From JBGPRB01 sp964422155 (GTDB taxonomy: Bacteria > Chloroflexota > Dehalococcoidia > Dehalococcoidales > RBG-16-60-22): a stretch of DNA of 64,000 bases. The stretch is from the NCBI GenBank assembly GCA_964422155.1, contig CAYQZZ010000004.1, positions 1-64,000 of the forward strand, in the 5' to 3' direction. This document shows positions 24,698-32,824 of this stretch, piece after piece. Every line of letters starts with the position of its first letter. Positions within the stretch are counted from its first letter, which is position 1. A program made the position numbers and the translations under genes. Under the pieces are notes generated by a model that worked only from the letters and a program-made list of their open reading frames with translations, made no database searches and was not told the DNA's origin.

Positions 24698-25297
24698 TTG
24701 ACTAAAACACTGGAAGAAAATCGCCGCCGCCTGTTTTCACTGGACGCAAAGTTGAGGGCGGAAGCAGACCGGATACTTGAGCAATCAGGAATAGGCATTA
24801 TCATACGTGAAGAGGGTTTCAAGCCTGTCGGCTCATATATTATGAGGACCATGACCTGGCGAAATCTTGATTTTGAGAGAACCGATGACCAGCCCGACTG
24901 GCAGCGGCACTGGACGCTGGGATTAAAATTAGCACATACCGGATGGGCCTGGCGTCTTCGCTGTCTGAATGCTTATCGTGAACCAGGCGGCACTGACAAA
25001 GGGTTGTACTGGGGTATATGGGTAAATAATCCGGCCGGCGGGGATACCTGGAAAATCGACCTGTGGACGGCGAGGCCCGAGGAATTTGAACTCGGCTCTC
25101 CTAGACGTTCTCTATGGATGAGTAGATTGACCGAAGACTCCAGATATCACATCCTGGTAATTAAAGAAGCAGTGTGTAATTTACCTGAATACCATAAGAG
25201 ACTTTTGTCGGCGCACATATACGAAGCCGTGCTGGAGCATGGTGTCCGCAGTATTGATGAATTCTGGGATTGGTGGAAAAAGAATTACGGAAAATAA
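24698..25297 (+). CDS. Uncharacterised protein, perhaps nucleotidyltransferase-like
   Basis: 199 residues from the TTG at 24698, preferred because GGAG lies 5 nt before it. An ATG at 24647 is in frame but has no ribosome site and adds a dubious leader. The segment GSYIMRTMTWRNLDFE resembles the Gly-Ser...Asp pattern of minimal nucleotidyltransferases, though the second acidic residue is not where I would expect it. The rest is rich in Trp and charged residues, with a C-terminal helix around EFWDWWKK. I cannot name a family. It sits alone between tatD and the MATE gene. Confidence 0.6.
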   Translation: MTKTLEENRRRLFSLDAKLRAEADRILEQSGIGIIIREEGFKPVGSYIMRTMTWRNLDFERTDDQPDWQRHWTLGLKLAHTGWAWRLRCLNAYREPGGTDKGLYWGIWVNNPAGGDTWKIDLWTARPEEFELGSPRRSLWMSRLTEDSRYHILVIKEAVCNLPEYHKRLLSAHIYEAVLEHGVRSIDEFWDWWKKNYGK

Positions 25298-25317
25298 ATT
25301 CCGCACTAATTATTCTT

Positions 25318-26673
25318 TCATAAAGAGCCAGCCCGTTGCTGCATCCTGTATTCCCGGTAGATGAATGCGAATGATACTATCAAGCCTAAAATATCCGAAG
25401 CCGGCGATGTCAACCAGACACCAGTGAGACCGAAAAGATGACGGAGAAGGAAAAGTAGCGGGACAAATACGATAAACTGGCGAATAAGGGATAAAACTAG
25501 CGCTATTCTGCCTTTGGACAGCCCCTGGAAGGTAGTAACAATCATGATACTCGGTCCGATAAGCACCATCGTGGCAAGCATTATTCTCATGGCAGGCACC
25601 GTTACCGAAAGAAATTCCGCGTCTTTACTAAAGATACCGATAATCTGAGGTGCAAAAGCTTCAATCAGGGCGGTAATAACCAAAAGCAGAAGGACGATAC
25701 CTATTGAAGCCAGTTTTAACGCTCGCCATAAACGTTTGAAGTTACGGGACCCGAAGCAGAAGCCGATGATAGGCAGCAATCCGTTGGATACGCCCATAAC
25801 CGGCATGTAAGCAAAATCAGAAATCCGCATTACGATACCGACAGCGGCAATAGCGAGCGAACCAAAAGAAGATACCAGGATGTTAAACAACATAAAGGCC
25901 AGGCTTTCCGTGATTTGAAGTATCGCTGACGGAGCACCGACGCGGTAAATATCACGCAAGATTGACATATCAGGGCGAAGGTAGGAGGCTTTTATCCGGA
26001 AAGCTGTTTTTTGGGCGAAGAAGTAGTACAAGCCCAGTAAAGCCCCGCAGGACTGGGCGATAACCGTGGCCCAGGCAGCTCCGCGAACGTCCATTTGAGG
26101 GAAAGGCCCGATACCGAGAATCATGAAAGGGTCCAGAATAATATTAATGATGGTGCCTGAAATCATGATAATCATTGGTTTTACGGCGTCGCCGGAACCG
26201 CGGATAAGGCTACTCATCACCATTGCCAGAATCATAAGGGGCGCCCCGTAAGAGGTGATTACAAAGTACTGTTTACTATATTCCATAATGTCCGGCGTGG
26301 CGCCTATTGCGGGAAGGATGCTATCTGAGAAAAGAACAGCCACCATCATAAAGAGCAAGCCCCAGAATACGCTGATGAAAAATATCTGTCCGGCAACGTG
26401 ATTGGTGAATTCGATGTTGCGTTCGCCGAAGCGGCGGGAAACAAGCGCGCTAATGCCGATGCCGGTGCCGCCGCCAATCGCATAAAACAGAATCTGGTAG
26501 GGGAAAACTATCGTTAACGCGGCAATAGCCTCGTGACCCAACCTGGCAACCCAGAGGGTGTTGACGATATTATAAAGGCTCGTCGTTATCGTTGAGGCTA
26601 TACCGGGCAGGCTCAAAGCAATAAGTAGTCTGCCTAACGGCGCAGAGCCTAAACGCTCGGTATATTTTTTCAT
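25318..26673 (-). CDS. MATE-family multidrug efflux transporter
   Basis: 451 residues with 12 predicted hydrophobic helices in two repeats of six. The N-terminal half has the MATE features LSLPGIASTITTSLYNIVNTLWVARLG and ALTIVFPYQILFYAIGGGTGIGISALVSRRFGE, like MepA/NorM proteins. It exports cationic drugs with Na+ or H+ antiport. The start follows AGGATG. It is monocistronic. The 195-nt gap upstream has a small hairpin (CCAGC/GCTGG near 26829-26845) of unknown meaning. Confidence 0.92.
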   Translation of the reverse strand: MKKYTERLGSAPLGRLLIALSLPGIASTITTSLYNIVNTLWVARLGHEAIAALTIVFPYQILFYAIGGGTGIGISALVSRRFGERNIEFTNHVAGQIFFISVFWGLLFMMVAVLFSDSILPAIGATPDIMEYSKQYFVITSYGAPLMILAMVMSSLIRGSGDAVKPMIIMISGTIINIILDPFMILGIGPFPQMDVRGAAWATVIAQSCGALLGLYYFFAQKTAFRIKASYLRPDMSILRDIYRVGAPSAILQITESLAFMLFNILVSSFGSLAIAAVGIVMRISDFAYMPVMGVSNGLLPIIGFCFGSRNFKRLWRALKLASIGIVLLLLVITALIEAFAPQIIGIFSKDAEFLSVTVPAMRIMLATMVLIGPSIMIVTTFQGLSKGRIALVLSLIRQFIVFVPLLFLLRHLFGLTGVWLTSPASDILGLIVSFAFIYREYRMQQRAGSL

Positions 26674-26868
26674 TCATTCATCCTGTTATATATTGCTGTA
26701 CGGATCGTTAGATAAATAATGAGAAAAAAGCCGCAGTCCCACAACGTGCTGGTTGCTGAAAGGCCTATCGGTCTAAAGGACGGAAGAATTGCTCCCGGGT
26801 CCTCAACCGTATCAACTGTATGTCACTCCAGCTTTAAATGCTGGATTAAAGCAATTGGATATCGATAA

Positions 26869-27084
26869 CTATTCCTTCTCAGGTCTATCTCTGTCATCCC
26901 AGGGAGTACAGCAGCCGAACCAACGCCAGGGCCGGCGCCGGAACGTTCTGCCAAAAAGGAAGGATAGCCCCAGAACTATCAGGATAGCAGGCCAGACGTA
27001 ACTCCAGATTGACCCGGTAAGCGCCCCGGTTTTTACCAGCAGGGCGATGACGCCGATAGCCACCAGAATAAGCCCGAAGAACAT
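26869..27084 (-). CDS. Small LiaF-type membrane protein (DUF5668-like)
   Basis: 71 residues: two hydrophobic helices (FFGLILVAIGVIALLVKTGA and YVWPAILIVLGLSFLF) and a basic, Trp-rich tail with Cys-Cys. This pattern, GLxLIxxGxxxLL...PxxLIxxG, is that of the DUF5668/LiaI-LiaF transmembrane domain, often linked to envelope stress sensing. AGGAGG precedes the ATG by 6 nt. The next small gene starts 240 nt away on the same strand, upstream. Confidence 0.75.
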   Translation of the reverse strand: MFFGLILVAIGVIALLVKTGALTGSIWSYVWPAILIVLGLSFLFGRTFRRRPWRWFGCCTPWDDRDRPEKE

Positions 27085-27138
27085 ATTCCCCTCCTTTTAG
27101 CCACCAGGTTTTAACTGGCAGCAGGTTAAATCGAGACT

Positions 27139-27324
27139 CTACTTCCCCATTACTTCCGCCGCATCGCTGATGTCTATTTCCAGCATTTTTACGTTAGCCA
27201 GAATACGGTCGGCGTTTTTATCGACCGCCGGAATACCGCCGGAAATTTCTTTCAGCGCCTCGGCATTCCTCCGCAGAGCCTTGATTTTTGTCACCATTCC
27301 TTTGATATCGTATTCCTGCGCCAT
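27139..27324 (-). CDS. Small conserved-looking helical protein
   Basis: 61 residues (starts MAQEYDIKGMVTKIKALR, ends ISDAAEVMGK). It appears all-helical with a charged heptad-like pattern and no cysteines, signal or membrane segment. AGGAGA lies 7 nt before the ATG, supporting translation. It precedes the LiaF-like gene by 55 nt on the same strand and probably shares its transcript. No family recognised. A family B repeat starts 25 nt upstream of it. Confidence 0.6.
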   Translation of the reverse strand: MAQEYDIKGMVTKIKALRRNAEALKEISGGIPAVDKNADRILANVKMLEIDISDAAEVMGK

Positions 27325-27348
27325 TTTCTTTCTCCTAAAGCCTTTTCT

Positions 27349-27441
27349 GTCATTCTGAGTCCCGATGTAATCGGGGCGAAGAATCCGTCTATCCAGTATG
27401 GGGGACGGATTCTTCAGTCGCTTCGCTCCTTCAAGAATGAC
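27349..27441. repeat. Interspersed repeat family B, copy 3
   Basis: GTCATTCT at the left, GAATGAC at the right, with inner arms GAAGAATCCGTC and GACGGATTCTTC that can form a long hairpin. Almost the same core as copy 4 at 28.9 kb. It lies between the PaaK gene's 3' end and a small gene. Confidence 0.7.
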
Positions 27442-27456
27442 AGTAATAAAATACTT

Positions 27457-28782
27457 CTAGTGCGGCCTGAGGTCCTGGAACCGCCGGCTCTTGGCCTGGG
27501 ACCGGGGCAGGCTCTCATACTCGTGAAACTCTATATTATAGCCCAGGTTGGTCTTTAACCGGAGCTGGTCGGTCAACTTCGCCCTGATGGCGGCCTCGTC
27601 CTTCTTATATTCAGGGAGGATTTCTACTTTCAACGTGATATCGTCGATATCGCCCTTCTTGGTAACGACCACCTGGTACTCTTGGCTTAGCTGTGGTATG
27701 TCCCGCACCACTTCCTCGATGGCCGCCGGCGAAAGCAGCACGCCCTTGACCTTGGTGATATCGTCGGCGCGCCCCTGGATGCCGCCTTCGAGTATACGGT
27801 AGGTCCGCCCGCAATCGCATTTCCGGGCATTCCACTGGATTAAGTCCTTCACATCGAACCTGATGCACGGCTGGGCCATCCGATTAAAGGTGGTTACCAC
27901 CATCTTTCCCTTCCTGCCAGGCTCGTCAATGGATTCCCCCGTGTTCACGTCTTCTATCTCCACCAGGAAGAAGCCTTCGTTGACGTGCAGGCCGGCCTGG
28001 TAACGGCACTCCCAGCCCCAGTGGCCGATTTCCGTGCTGCCTACCTGGTCGAAGACTTTGGCACCCCAGGCTTCCTCCATTCTTTTCCGGGTAGCCGGGA
28101 TACTGCCCCCGGGCTCGCCGGCGACCGTTATTTTCCTGATAAACAGGTCTTTGGGCGGGTCTATGCCCATCTTCCTGGCTGTCTCGGCCATGCCCAGGAC
28201 ATAGGTCGGCGTGGCGCCCATGGCCGTGGCTTTAAGCTCCTGCATCTTCAAGATGCGCGCCTCGGTGTTGAGGACGCCGCCGGGAATCACCTCGCACCCC
28301 AGCTTCTCGCCGGCATAATGGTAAGCCCAGAAGGCAATAAAAATGTTATAGCCGAAGGGCACAAAAAGCCGGTCTTTAGCCCGGTAACCTTGGGCGTACA
28401 GGGCATAGCAATAGGACTCGGTGCTGTATTCCCAGTCCTGCCAGGTATCCGCCTGGTAAATCGGCTGTCCCGTCGTACCGCTGGTCTGGCGATAGGCCGT
28501 CACCTGTTCCAGGGGCACGGATAGAATATCTCCGTAGGGGAAGGGGTCCTTCCCCTGGATGCTTCGCATCATGGACTTTTCTATCTTGGGCACTTTTTTA
28601 ATGTCCTCGAATTTCTTTATATCGCCGGGTGCGATGCCGGCGTCGCTGTAGAGCTTGTGATAGAACTTGGAATGCTCGTAGGCCCAGGTAAAAATTTCCT
28701 TGAATTTCTTAAGTTGCAGCTGCTGTAGTTTTTCCCGGGGCATTGTTTCCAGAACGGGATTCCAGTATTCGCTGTTATTCAT
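27457..28782 (-). CDS. paaK: Phenylacetate-CoA ligase family protein
   Basis: 441 residues, normal for PaaK. The AMP-binding P-loop is TSGTTGQP (about 100-107). Other family features are the N-terminal SEYWNPVLETMPREKLQQLQ, DQVGSTEIGHWGWEC and the C-terminal EYESLPRSQAKSRRF. The enzyme activates an aryl acid, in the type case phenylacetate, to its CoA thioester with ATP in the cytoplasm. It is divergent from the MarR gene that starts the 2-oxoacid oxidoreductase/molybdoenzyme cluster. That context supports phenylacetate or a similar arylacetate. Indole-acetate or coumarate-type acids remain possible. Confidence 0.9.
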   Translation of the reverse strand: MNNSEYWNPVLETMPREKLQQLQLKKFKEIFTWAYEHSKFYHKLYSDAGIAPGDIKKFEDIKKVPKIEKSMMRSIQGKDPFPYGDILSVPLEQVTAYRQTSGTTGQPIYQADTWQDWEYSTESYCYALYAQGYRAKDRLFVPFGYNIFIAFWAYHYAGEKLGCEVIPGGVLNTEARILKMQELKATAMGATPTYVLGMAETARKMGIDPPKDLFIRKITVAGEPGGSIPATRKRMEEAWGAKVFDQVGSTEIGHWGWECRYQAGLHVNEGFFLVEIEDVNTGESIDEPGRKGKMVVTTFNRMAQPCIRFDVKDLIQWNARKCDCGRTYRILEGGIQGRADDITKVKGVLLSPAAIEEVVRDIPQLSQEYQVVVTKKGDIDDITLKVEILPEYKKDEAAIRAKLTDQLRLKTNLGYNIEFHEYESLPRSQAKSRRFQDLRPH

Positions 28783-28903
28783 AATGAACTACCTCTTCTA
28801 GCTTTAGGATTTCAGTCGGGGGCTGAAACGACATCGACCACCTATAAATATACTCAAAATCAAGCGGTATTAGCAAATAAAGTAACGGAGAGTGTTTATA
28901 GAT

Positions 28904-28996
28904 GTCATTCTGAAAGAGTCCCGACTATGTCGGGACGACTGAAGAATCCGTCTTTAAGGGGAATGGTTACGGATTCTTCGCTTCGCTCAGAATGAC
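28904..28996. repeat. Interspersed repeat family B, copy 4
   Basis: GTCATTCT...GAATGAC ends, with core arms GAAGAATCCGTC and ACGGATTCTTC and an extra small hairpin CCCGAC/GTCGGG. It sits in the 415-nt divergent region between paaK and marR, which otherwise holds the operators and promoter listed separately. Confidence 0.7.
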
Positions 28997-29054
28997 AATA
29001 ATAAACAAAGTAAATATGAGAAGGCAGTTCTCAATTAAATGCGAAAGTGGCATA

Positions 29055-29074
29055 TTTGTTCTATATGGAACAAA
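29055..29074. promoter_or_regulatory. MarR operator candidate, site 1
   Basis: TTTGTTC-TATATG-GAACAAA: a perfect 7-bp inverted repeat with a 6-bp centre. A second copy with the same spacing overlaps the marR promoter 107 bp downstream. Confidence 0.65.
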
Positions 29075-29134
29075 ACACGACCGTTATATATGCTCAGTAA
29101 TAACGTATTGAAGACTGGTCGACTGTAATATTTA

Positions 29135-29163
29135 TTGACAAAGGCAGAAAGCCGTTATAAAAT
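29135..29163 (+). promoter_or_regulatory. Sigma70-type promoter for marR and probably the downstream cluster
   Basis: TTGACA (29135-29140), 17 nt, TAAAAT (29158-29163). The transcript would start near 29170. This TTGACA could be mistaken for a TTG start codon. Confidence 0.75.
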
Positions 29164-29181
29164 TATTCTAGATGGAACATA
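29162..29181. promoter_or_regulatory. MarR operator candidate, site 2
   Basis: ATTATTC-TAGATG-GAACATA keeps the GAAC half-site, ATTC as an imperfect partner, and the centre of site 1. It overlaps the -10 box and start point, as expected for repression by steric block. Confidence 0.6.
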
Positions 29182-29197
29182 TTTCATCTTTTTTAAT

Positions 29198-29716
29198 ATG
29201 ATTACTGAATCGAAAAACCACACGACCACCGGCGAAGTAAGCAAGAGAACTGATAAGACCCCTTTAGGCACTTTATTATCCATCCTTACGTCATTCGAGG
29301 TGCTGGCGCGATATCTTGAAGTCGAGCTAAAGCGCCACGAAGCCAGCCTTATCCGCTTCAACATTATGAGTACCCTGTTTAAAAACGGCGGCGAGATGAC
29401 GCCATCGGAAATTGCGGAGAGCGTCTTTCGGGAGAAGAATTCGATTACGGCGGTGATAAATACCCTGGAGAGACAGGGAGTTGTCCGCCGAGAACCGTCT
29501 CCCGACGACCGGAGGTCGGTGAAGGTTGTCATCACCGATAAAGGCTGGAAGGAAGCCAATCGGTTAAGCCCCATTGCCCAGGAGTTAAGCCGCGAGGCGT
29601 TGTCCTGCATGGACAAAGAGCAAATTGAGGGTTTAGTCGACAGTATGAGGACGCTCAGGGAAAGCCTGCTGCCCAGAATCGCTAAATCGTCGGGAAACGG
29701 AAAACGTCATTTATAG
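29198..29716 (+). CDS. MarR-family transcriptional regulator
   Basis: 172 residues from the ATG at 29198. A longer reading from 29135 begins on what is clearly a -35 box and is rejected. The winged helix-turn-helix spans about 50-115 (ASLIRFNIMSTLFKNGGEMTPSEIAESVFREKNSITAVINTLERQGVV), with the wing PDDRRSVKVVITDKG. Flanking helices would form the dimer. It faces away from paaK and precedes the oxidoreductase genes, so it probably controls both through the two palindromes. MarR members in aromatic pathways often respond to the aryl-CoA, which is a reasonable but untested ligand. Confidence 0.9.
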   Translation: MITESKNHTTTGEVSKRTDKTPLGTLLSILTSFEVLARYLEVELKRHEASLIRFNIMSTLFKNGGEMTPSEIAESVFREKNSITAVINTLERQGVVRREPSPDDRRSVKVVITDKGWKEANRLSPIAQELSREALSCMDKEQIEGLVDSMRTLRESLLPRIAKSSGNGKRHL

Positions 29717-29796
29717 TCTTTAACGAGAATCGTGGTTTCACAGCGGAACCGGAGTAACATTGCGCTGAATACGAATAAAGAGGGGATTATGCAACT

Positions 29797-30345
29797 GTGA
29801 AAGAGATAAGGATTCACGGGCGAGGCGGGCAGGGAGCCGTTCTGGCAGCTAGGATGCTGGCCAGCGCTTTCGTGACCGAGGGCAAGTACGTGGCCAGCTT
29901 TCCCATGTACGGTTTCGAAAGGCGCGGCGCGCCGGTGGTGGCTTTCACCCGCATTGATGACAAGCCCATTCGGGAAAAAACACAAATTTACAATCCTGAT
30001 TGCCTGATAGTCATTGACCCTGGACTGTTAACTCTACCAACGCTTTTCACAGGGTTAAGGCCGGAGTCAGCCTTCATTCTCAATAGCCCCAAAAAGCTGC
30101 CCAAACAGCCCAACGAAAACCTGAAGATAGGCGGAGTGGTCAATGCTACCGGCATCGCTGTGCAGGAAATCGGCCGTGACATTCCCAATACCTGCCTTTT
30201 GGGGGCTTTTGCTGCCGCGACCGGCTGGCTGGAACTGAAGTCGATACTTGCCTGCCTGCCGGACTATCTCAGCGGCGATATCCTTCAGAGAAATCTGAAG
30301 AGTGCCGAGAGAGGCTACAAGGAAGTGGAGGTAACCAAATGGTAA
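29797..30345 (+). CDS. 2-oxoacid:ferredoxin oxidoreductase, gamma subunit
   Basis: 182 residues. The sequence IRIHGRGGQGAVLAARMLASAFVTEGKYVASFPMYGFERRGAPV is the POR/VOR/KOR gamma domain signature. The GTG start overlaps the TGA of a three-codon ATG CAA CTG reading frame (29790-29801) that has its own GGGG ribosome site, so initiation may be coupled. First of four subunits in the order gamma, delta, alpha, beta. That order, beside a molybdoenzyme and a PaaK ligase, parallels the phenylglyoxylate oxidoreductase genes padEFG(H)I, but without the NADH-reacting subunit PadH. Confidence 0.9.
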   Translation: MKEIRIHGRGGQGAVLAARMLASAFVTEGKYVASFPMYGFERRGAPVVAFTRIDDKPIREKTQIYNPDCLIVIDPGLLTLPTLFTGLRPESAFILNSPKKLPKQPNENLKIGGVVNATGIAVQEIGRDIPNTCLLGAFAAATGWLELKSILACLPDYLSGDILQRNLKSAERGYKEVEVTKW

Positions 30346-30629
30346 TAAAGCATAAAAATCTTTTTAAGACGGAAAATGCCTGGTCCAATGCAGATGAGTT
30401 ACTTCTCTGCCTGGATACCGGCAGCTGGCGTACGGAGAGGCCGGTGCTGGACAAGGAGAAATGTAATTACTGCGGCCTTTGCGCCCTCTACTGTCCCCCG
30501 CAGTGCATGACGGATAAAGGCGACCATTTCGAGCCCAACCTGGCTTATTGCAAAGGCTGCGGAATCTGCGCTCATGAGTGCCCGCGCGGCTCTCTGACCA
30601 TGGTTCCGGAAGGAGAGTTCGCAAAATGA
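30339..30629 (+). CDS. 2-oxoacid:ferredoxin oxidoreductase, delta (2[4Fe-4S] ferredoxin) subunit
   Basis: 96 residues. Two cluster motifs: Cys42, 45, 48 and 52 (CNYCGLCALYC) and Cys71, 74, 77 and 81 (CKGCGICAHEC), each followed by Pro. The ATG overlaps the gamma gene by 7 nt and the stop overlaps the alpha start (ATGA), giving tight coupling. It carries electrons from the thiamine-diphosphate site to ferredoxin. Confidence 0.93.
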   Translation: MVIKHKNLFKTENAWSNADELLLCLDTGSWRTERPVLDKEKCNYCGLCALYCPPQCMTDKGDHFEPNLAYCKGCGICAHECPRGSLTMVPEGEFAK

Positions 30630-31819
30630 AGGCTAAAAAGGGTCAGGTTAAAGTAATGACGGGCAACGCTGCCGCCGCCTATGCTGCCATGCTGTGCCGG
30701 CCGGATGTAGCTACTTCTTATCCCATAACGCCCATGAGCGAGGTGGCGGAGCAGCTCTCCACCTTCCATGCCGACGGTGTTCTGGATGCGGAGATGGTGG
30801 AGGTCGAGGGGGAAAACTCAGCCATGAACGTCGTAGCCGCCGCCAGCATTGCCGGAGGCCGGGCTTTTACGGCTACTTCTTCCTGGGGCCTGGTGTTCAT
30901 GTATGACGCTCTACTTCAAGCCGCCGGCTTCAGAGCACCGGTGGTGATGGCTATCGCCAACCGCGAGACACCGGGCATCCTGGCGGTCTCTTCCGGCCAG
31001 CAGGACATTATCGCCACCAGGGATTCGGGATGGATACAGATAATAGTTGAGAACTGCCAGGAAATCCTTGACCAGATTATCATGGCTTTCCGGCTGGCAG
31101 AAGACTACGATATTCAGCTGCCGGTAATGGTGAACTACGATGGTTTTTACCTTTCCTATCTTTCTGAAGCAGTGGAAATTCCCGCTATTGAAGACGTGGA
31201 TAAATTCCTGGCCCCCCTGAAACAGCAGCCGCAGCGGATGAAGCTAAGGCCGGGAGTGCCCCTGGGCGCCGGCACCCACGGCATCGAGATAGGATTCATG
31301 GAGCTACGCTATAAGCATTGCCAAGCCCTGCTGCGGGCGCTTAAAAAGGTAGATGAAATAGATGCGGAGTTCAAGCAGTTTTTCGGGCGCGGTTACGGAG
31401 GGCAGATAGATGAATACCGCACCGAGGATGCGGAGATAGTTATACTGACCTCGGGGGGCGCTGCCGGGACAGCCAAGGCAGTGGTTGACACCAAGAGGGC
31501 GGAAGGGGTGAAGGTGGGCCTGGTTAAACTAAGACTTTTCCGTCCTTTCCCCCATGAGAGGCTGGTCAAAGCTCTTAAGGGGAAAAAAGCCATCGGGGTC
31601 ATCGACCGCAGCGTGTCTTTCGGCTGGAACGGCGGCCCCATATTTACGGAGGTAAAGGTACTTTCCCGGGAAATCGGCTCCATGCCCATACTAAGCTATA
31701 TCGATGGCCTGGCTAATATGGATATAACCATACCACATATCGAGAGAGTAGTAGACGAAGTAAGTGCCGCCGCACAGGGCAAACCTTACCAGGAGGTTAC
31801 CTGGATACCCTTAGAGTAG
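30626..31819 (+). CDS. 2-oxoacid:ferredoxin oxidoreductase, alpha subunit
   Basis: 397 residues from the ATG at 30626, which overlaps the delta stop. A start at 30578 lies inside the ferredoxin gene and is rejected. The POR alpha features are TSYPITPMSEVAEQL, VEGENSAMNVVAAAS and the substrate loop SSWGLVFMYD, and the C-terminal transketolase-like domain carries KLRLFRPFPHERL. It supplies the substrate pocket with beta. The substrate is unknown from sequence. Pyruvate, 2-oxoisovalerate, indolepyruvate and phenylglyoxylate enzymes share this fold. Gene context favours phenylglyoxylate. Confidence 0.92.
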   Translation: MKAKKGQVKVMTGNAAAAYAAMLCRPDVATSYPITPMSEVAEQLSTFHADGVLDAEMVEVEGENSAMNVVAAASIAGGRAFTATSSWGLVFMYDALLQAAGFRAPVVMAIANRETPGILAVSSGQQDIIATRDSGWIQIIVENCQEILDQIIMAFRLAEDYDIQLPVMVNYDGFYLSYLSEAVEIPAIEDVDKFLAPLKQQPQRMKLRPGVPLGAGTHGIEIGFMELRYKHCQALLRALKKVDEIDAEFKQFFGRGYGGQIDEYRTEDAEIVILTSGGAAGTAKAVVDTKRAEGVKVGLVKLRLFRPFPHERLVKALKGKKAIGVIDRSVSFGWNGGPIFTEVKVLSREIGSMPILSYIDGLANMDITIPHIERVVDEVSAAAQGKPYQEVTWIPLE

Positions 31820-31832
31820 TGAGGAAAGAAAG

Positions 31833-32762
31833 ATGGTAGAAAAAACGAAGAAAAAATCGAGAGTTTTTGACTATTTTATCGAAAAAGAAGAACAGTACGC
31901 CGGTGGTCTGGCCTGGTGCTCCGGCTGCCCTCTGGAACTCACCTTGAGATTTGTGCCCAAGGTTCTCGGGAAGGATATAGTCATTGTCGGTTGTCCCTGT
32001 TGCTCGGCGCCCATTCTTTACGGTCAGAACGTGGGGACATGGCACAAGATGTCTTACTACAGCGCCCTGATGACCGGCGTTGCCTCCAGCGCCACGGGAA
32101 TTTCAAGGTACTACCAAAAGATAGGCCAGGATGCTACCGTGGTCTGTTTCACCGGCGATGGCTGCGCTGCCGATGTTGGCTTCCAGCCCCTGAGTGGCGC
32201 CGCGGAAAGAAACGAAAAAATCTTATATATCTGCTATGATAACGAAGGCTACATGAATACCGGTGTTCAAAGAAGCAGCACCACGCCCCTTGGAGCCTCG
32301 ACGACCACGACCCCCATCGGTAAAATGAGCCGGGGTAAACCGACCGGCTCCAAGAACCTGCCCATGGTGATGCTGATGCACCAGCCGGTGTACATGGCCA
32401 CCGCCACACTGAGCCACCTCGAAGACTTTGCCAAGAAGCTCCAGAAGGCTAAAGAAAAGGCGAAAGAAGGGTTTGTCTATCTCCATATTTTTTGCCCCTG
32501 CCCGGTAGGCTGGCGCATTGATTCCAACATGTCCATCGAGGTATGCCGCACCGCCGTGAGGACCAACTACTTCCCGCTCTGGGAGGCGGAGGACGGTAAA
32601 CCGAAAATTACAGTCGAGGTAGCCAGCCCGAAACCGGTTACGGAATTTACTAAATTGATGCGGAAATTCTCGCATTTGAAAGAGGAAGGCCTGGCGGAAC
32701 TGCAAAAACAGGTCGATGAGAGGTACGCCCTGCTTAAAAAACTGTGTGATGCCAGTACGTAA
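31833..32762 (+). CDS. 2-oxoacid:ferredoxin oxidoreductase, beta (thiamine diphosphate) subunit
   Basis: 309 residues. The TPP motif starts at GDG (108-110, FTGDGCAADVG) and ends with YDNEGYMNTG (Asn137). Cys29, Cys32 and Cys54, with a later Cys in FCPCPVGWR, are the likely ligands of the proximal [4Fe-4S] cluster. It cleaves the 2-oxoacid and passes two electrons inward, forming an acyl-CoA and CO2. 62 nt separate it from the molybdoenzyme gene, with no terminator in between. Confidence 0.93.
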   Translation: MVEKTKKKSRVFDYFIEKEEQYAGGLAWCSGCPLELTLRFVPKVLGKDIVIVGCPCCSAPILYGQNVGTWHKMSYYSALMTGVASSATGISRYYQKIGQDATVVCFTGDGCAADVGFQPLSGAAERNEKILYICYDNEGYMNTGVQRSSTTPLGASTTTTPIGKMSRGKPTGSKNLPMVMLMHQPVYMATATLSHLEDFAKKLQKAKEKAKEGFVYLHIFCPCPVGWRIDSNMSIEVCRTAVRTNYFPLWEAEDGKPKITVEVASPKPVTEFTKLMRKFSHLKEEGLAELQKQVDERYALLKKLCDAST

Positions 32763-32824
32763 AAAATAAAAAATACCAGAGAATTGACTGTATAAAACAT
32801 AACTTAGGAGGTGGATTGTAAATA

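Noticed and set aside
29135..29197. TTG start giving a longer MarR protein
   Set aside because: The TTG is part of a TTGACA box with TAAAAT 17 nt later; the extra 21 residues have no counterpart in MarR proteins.
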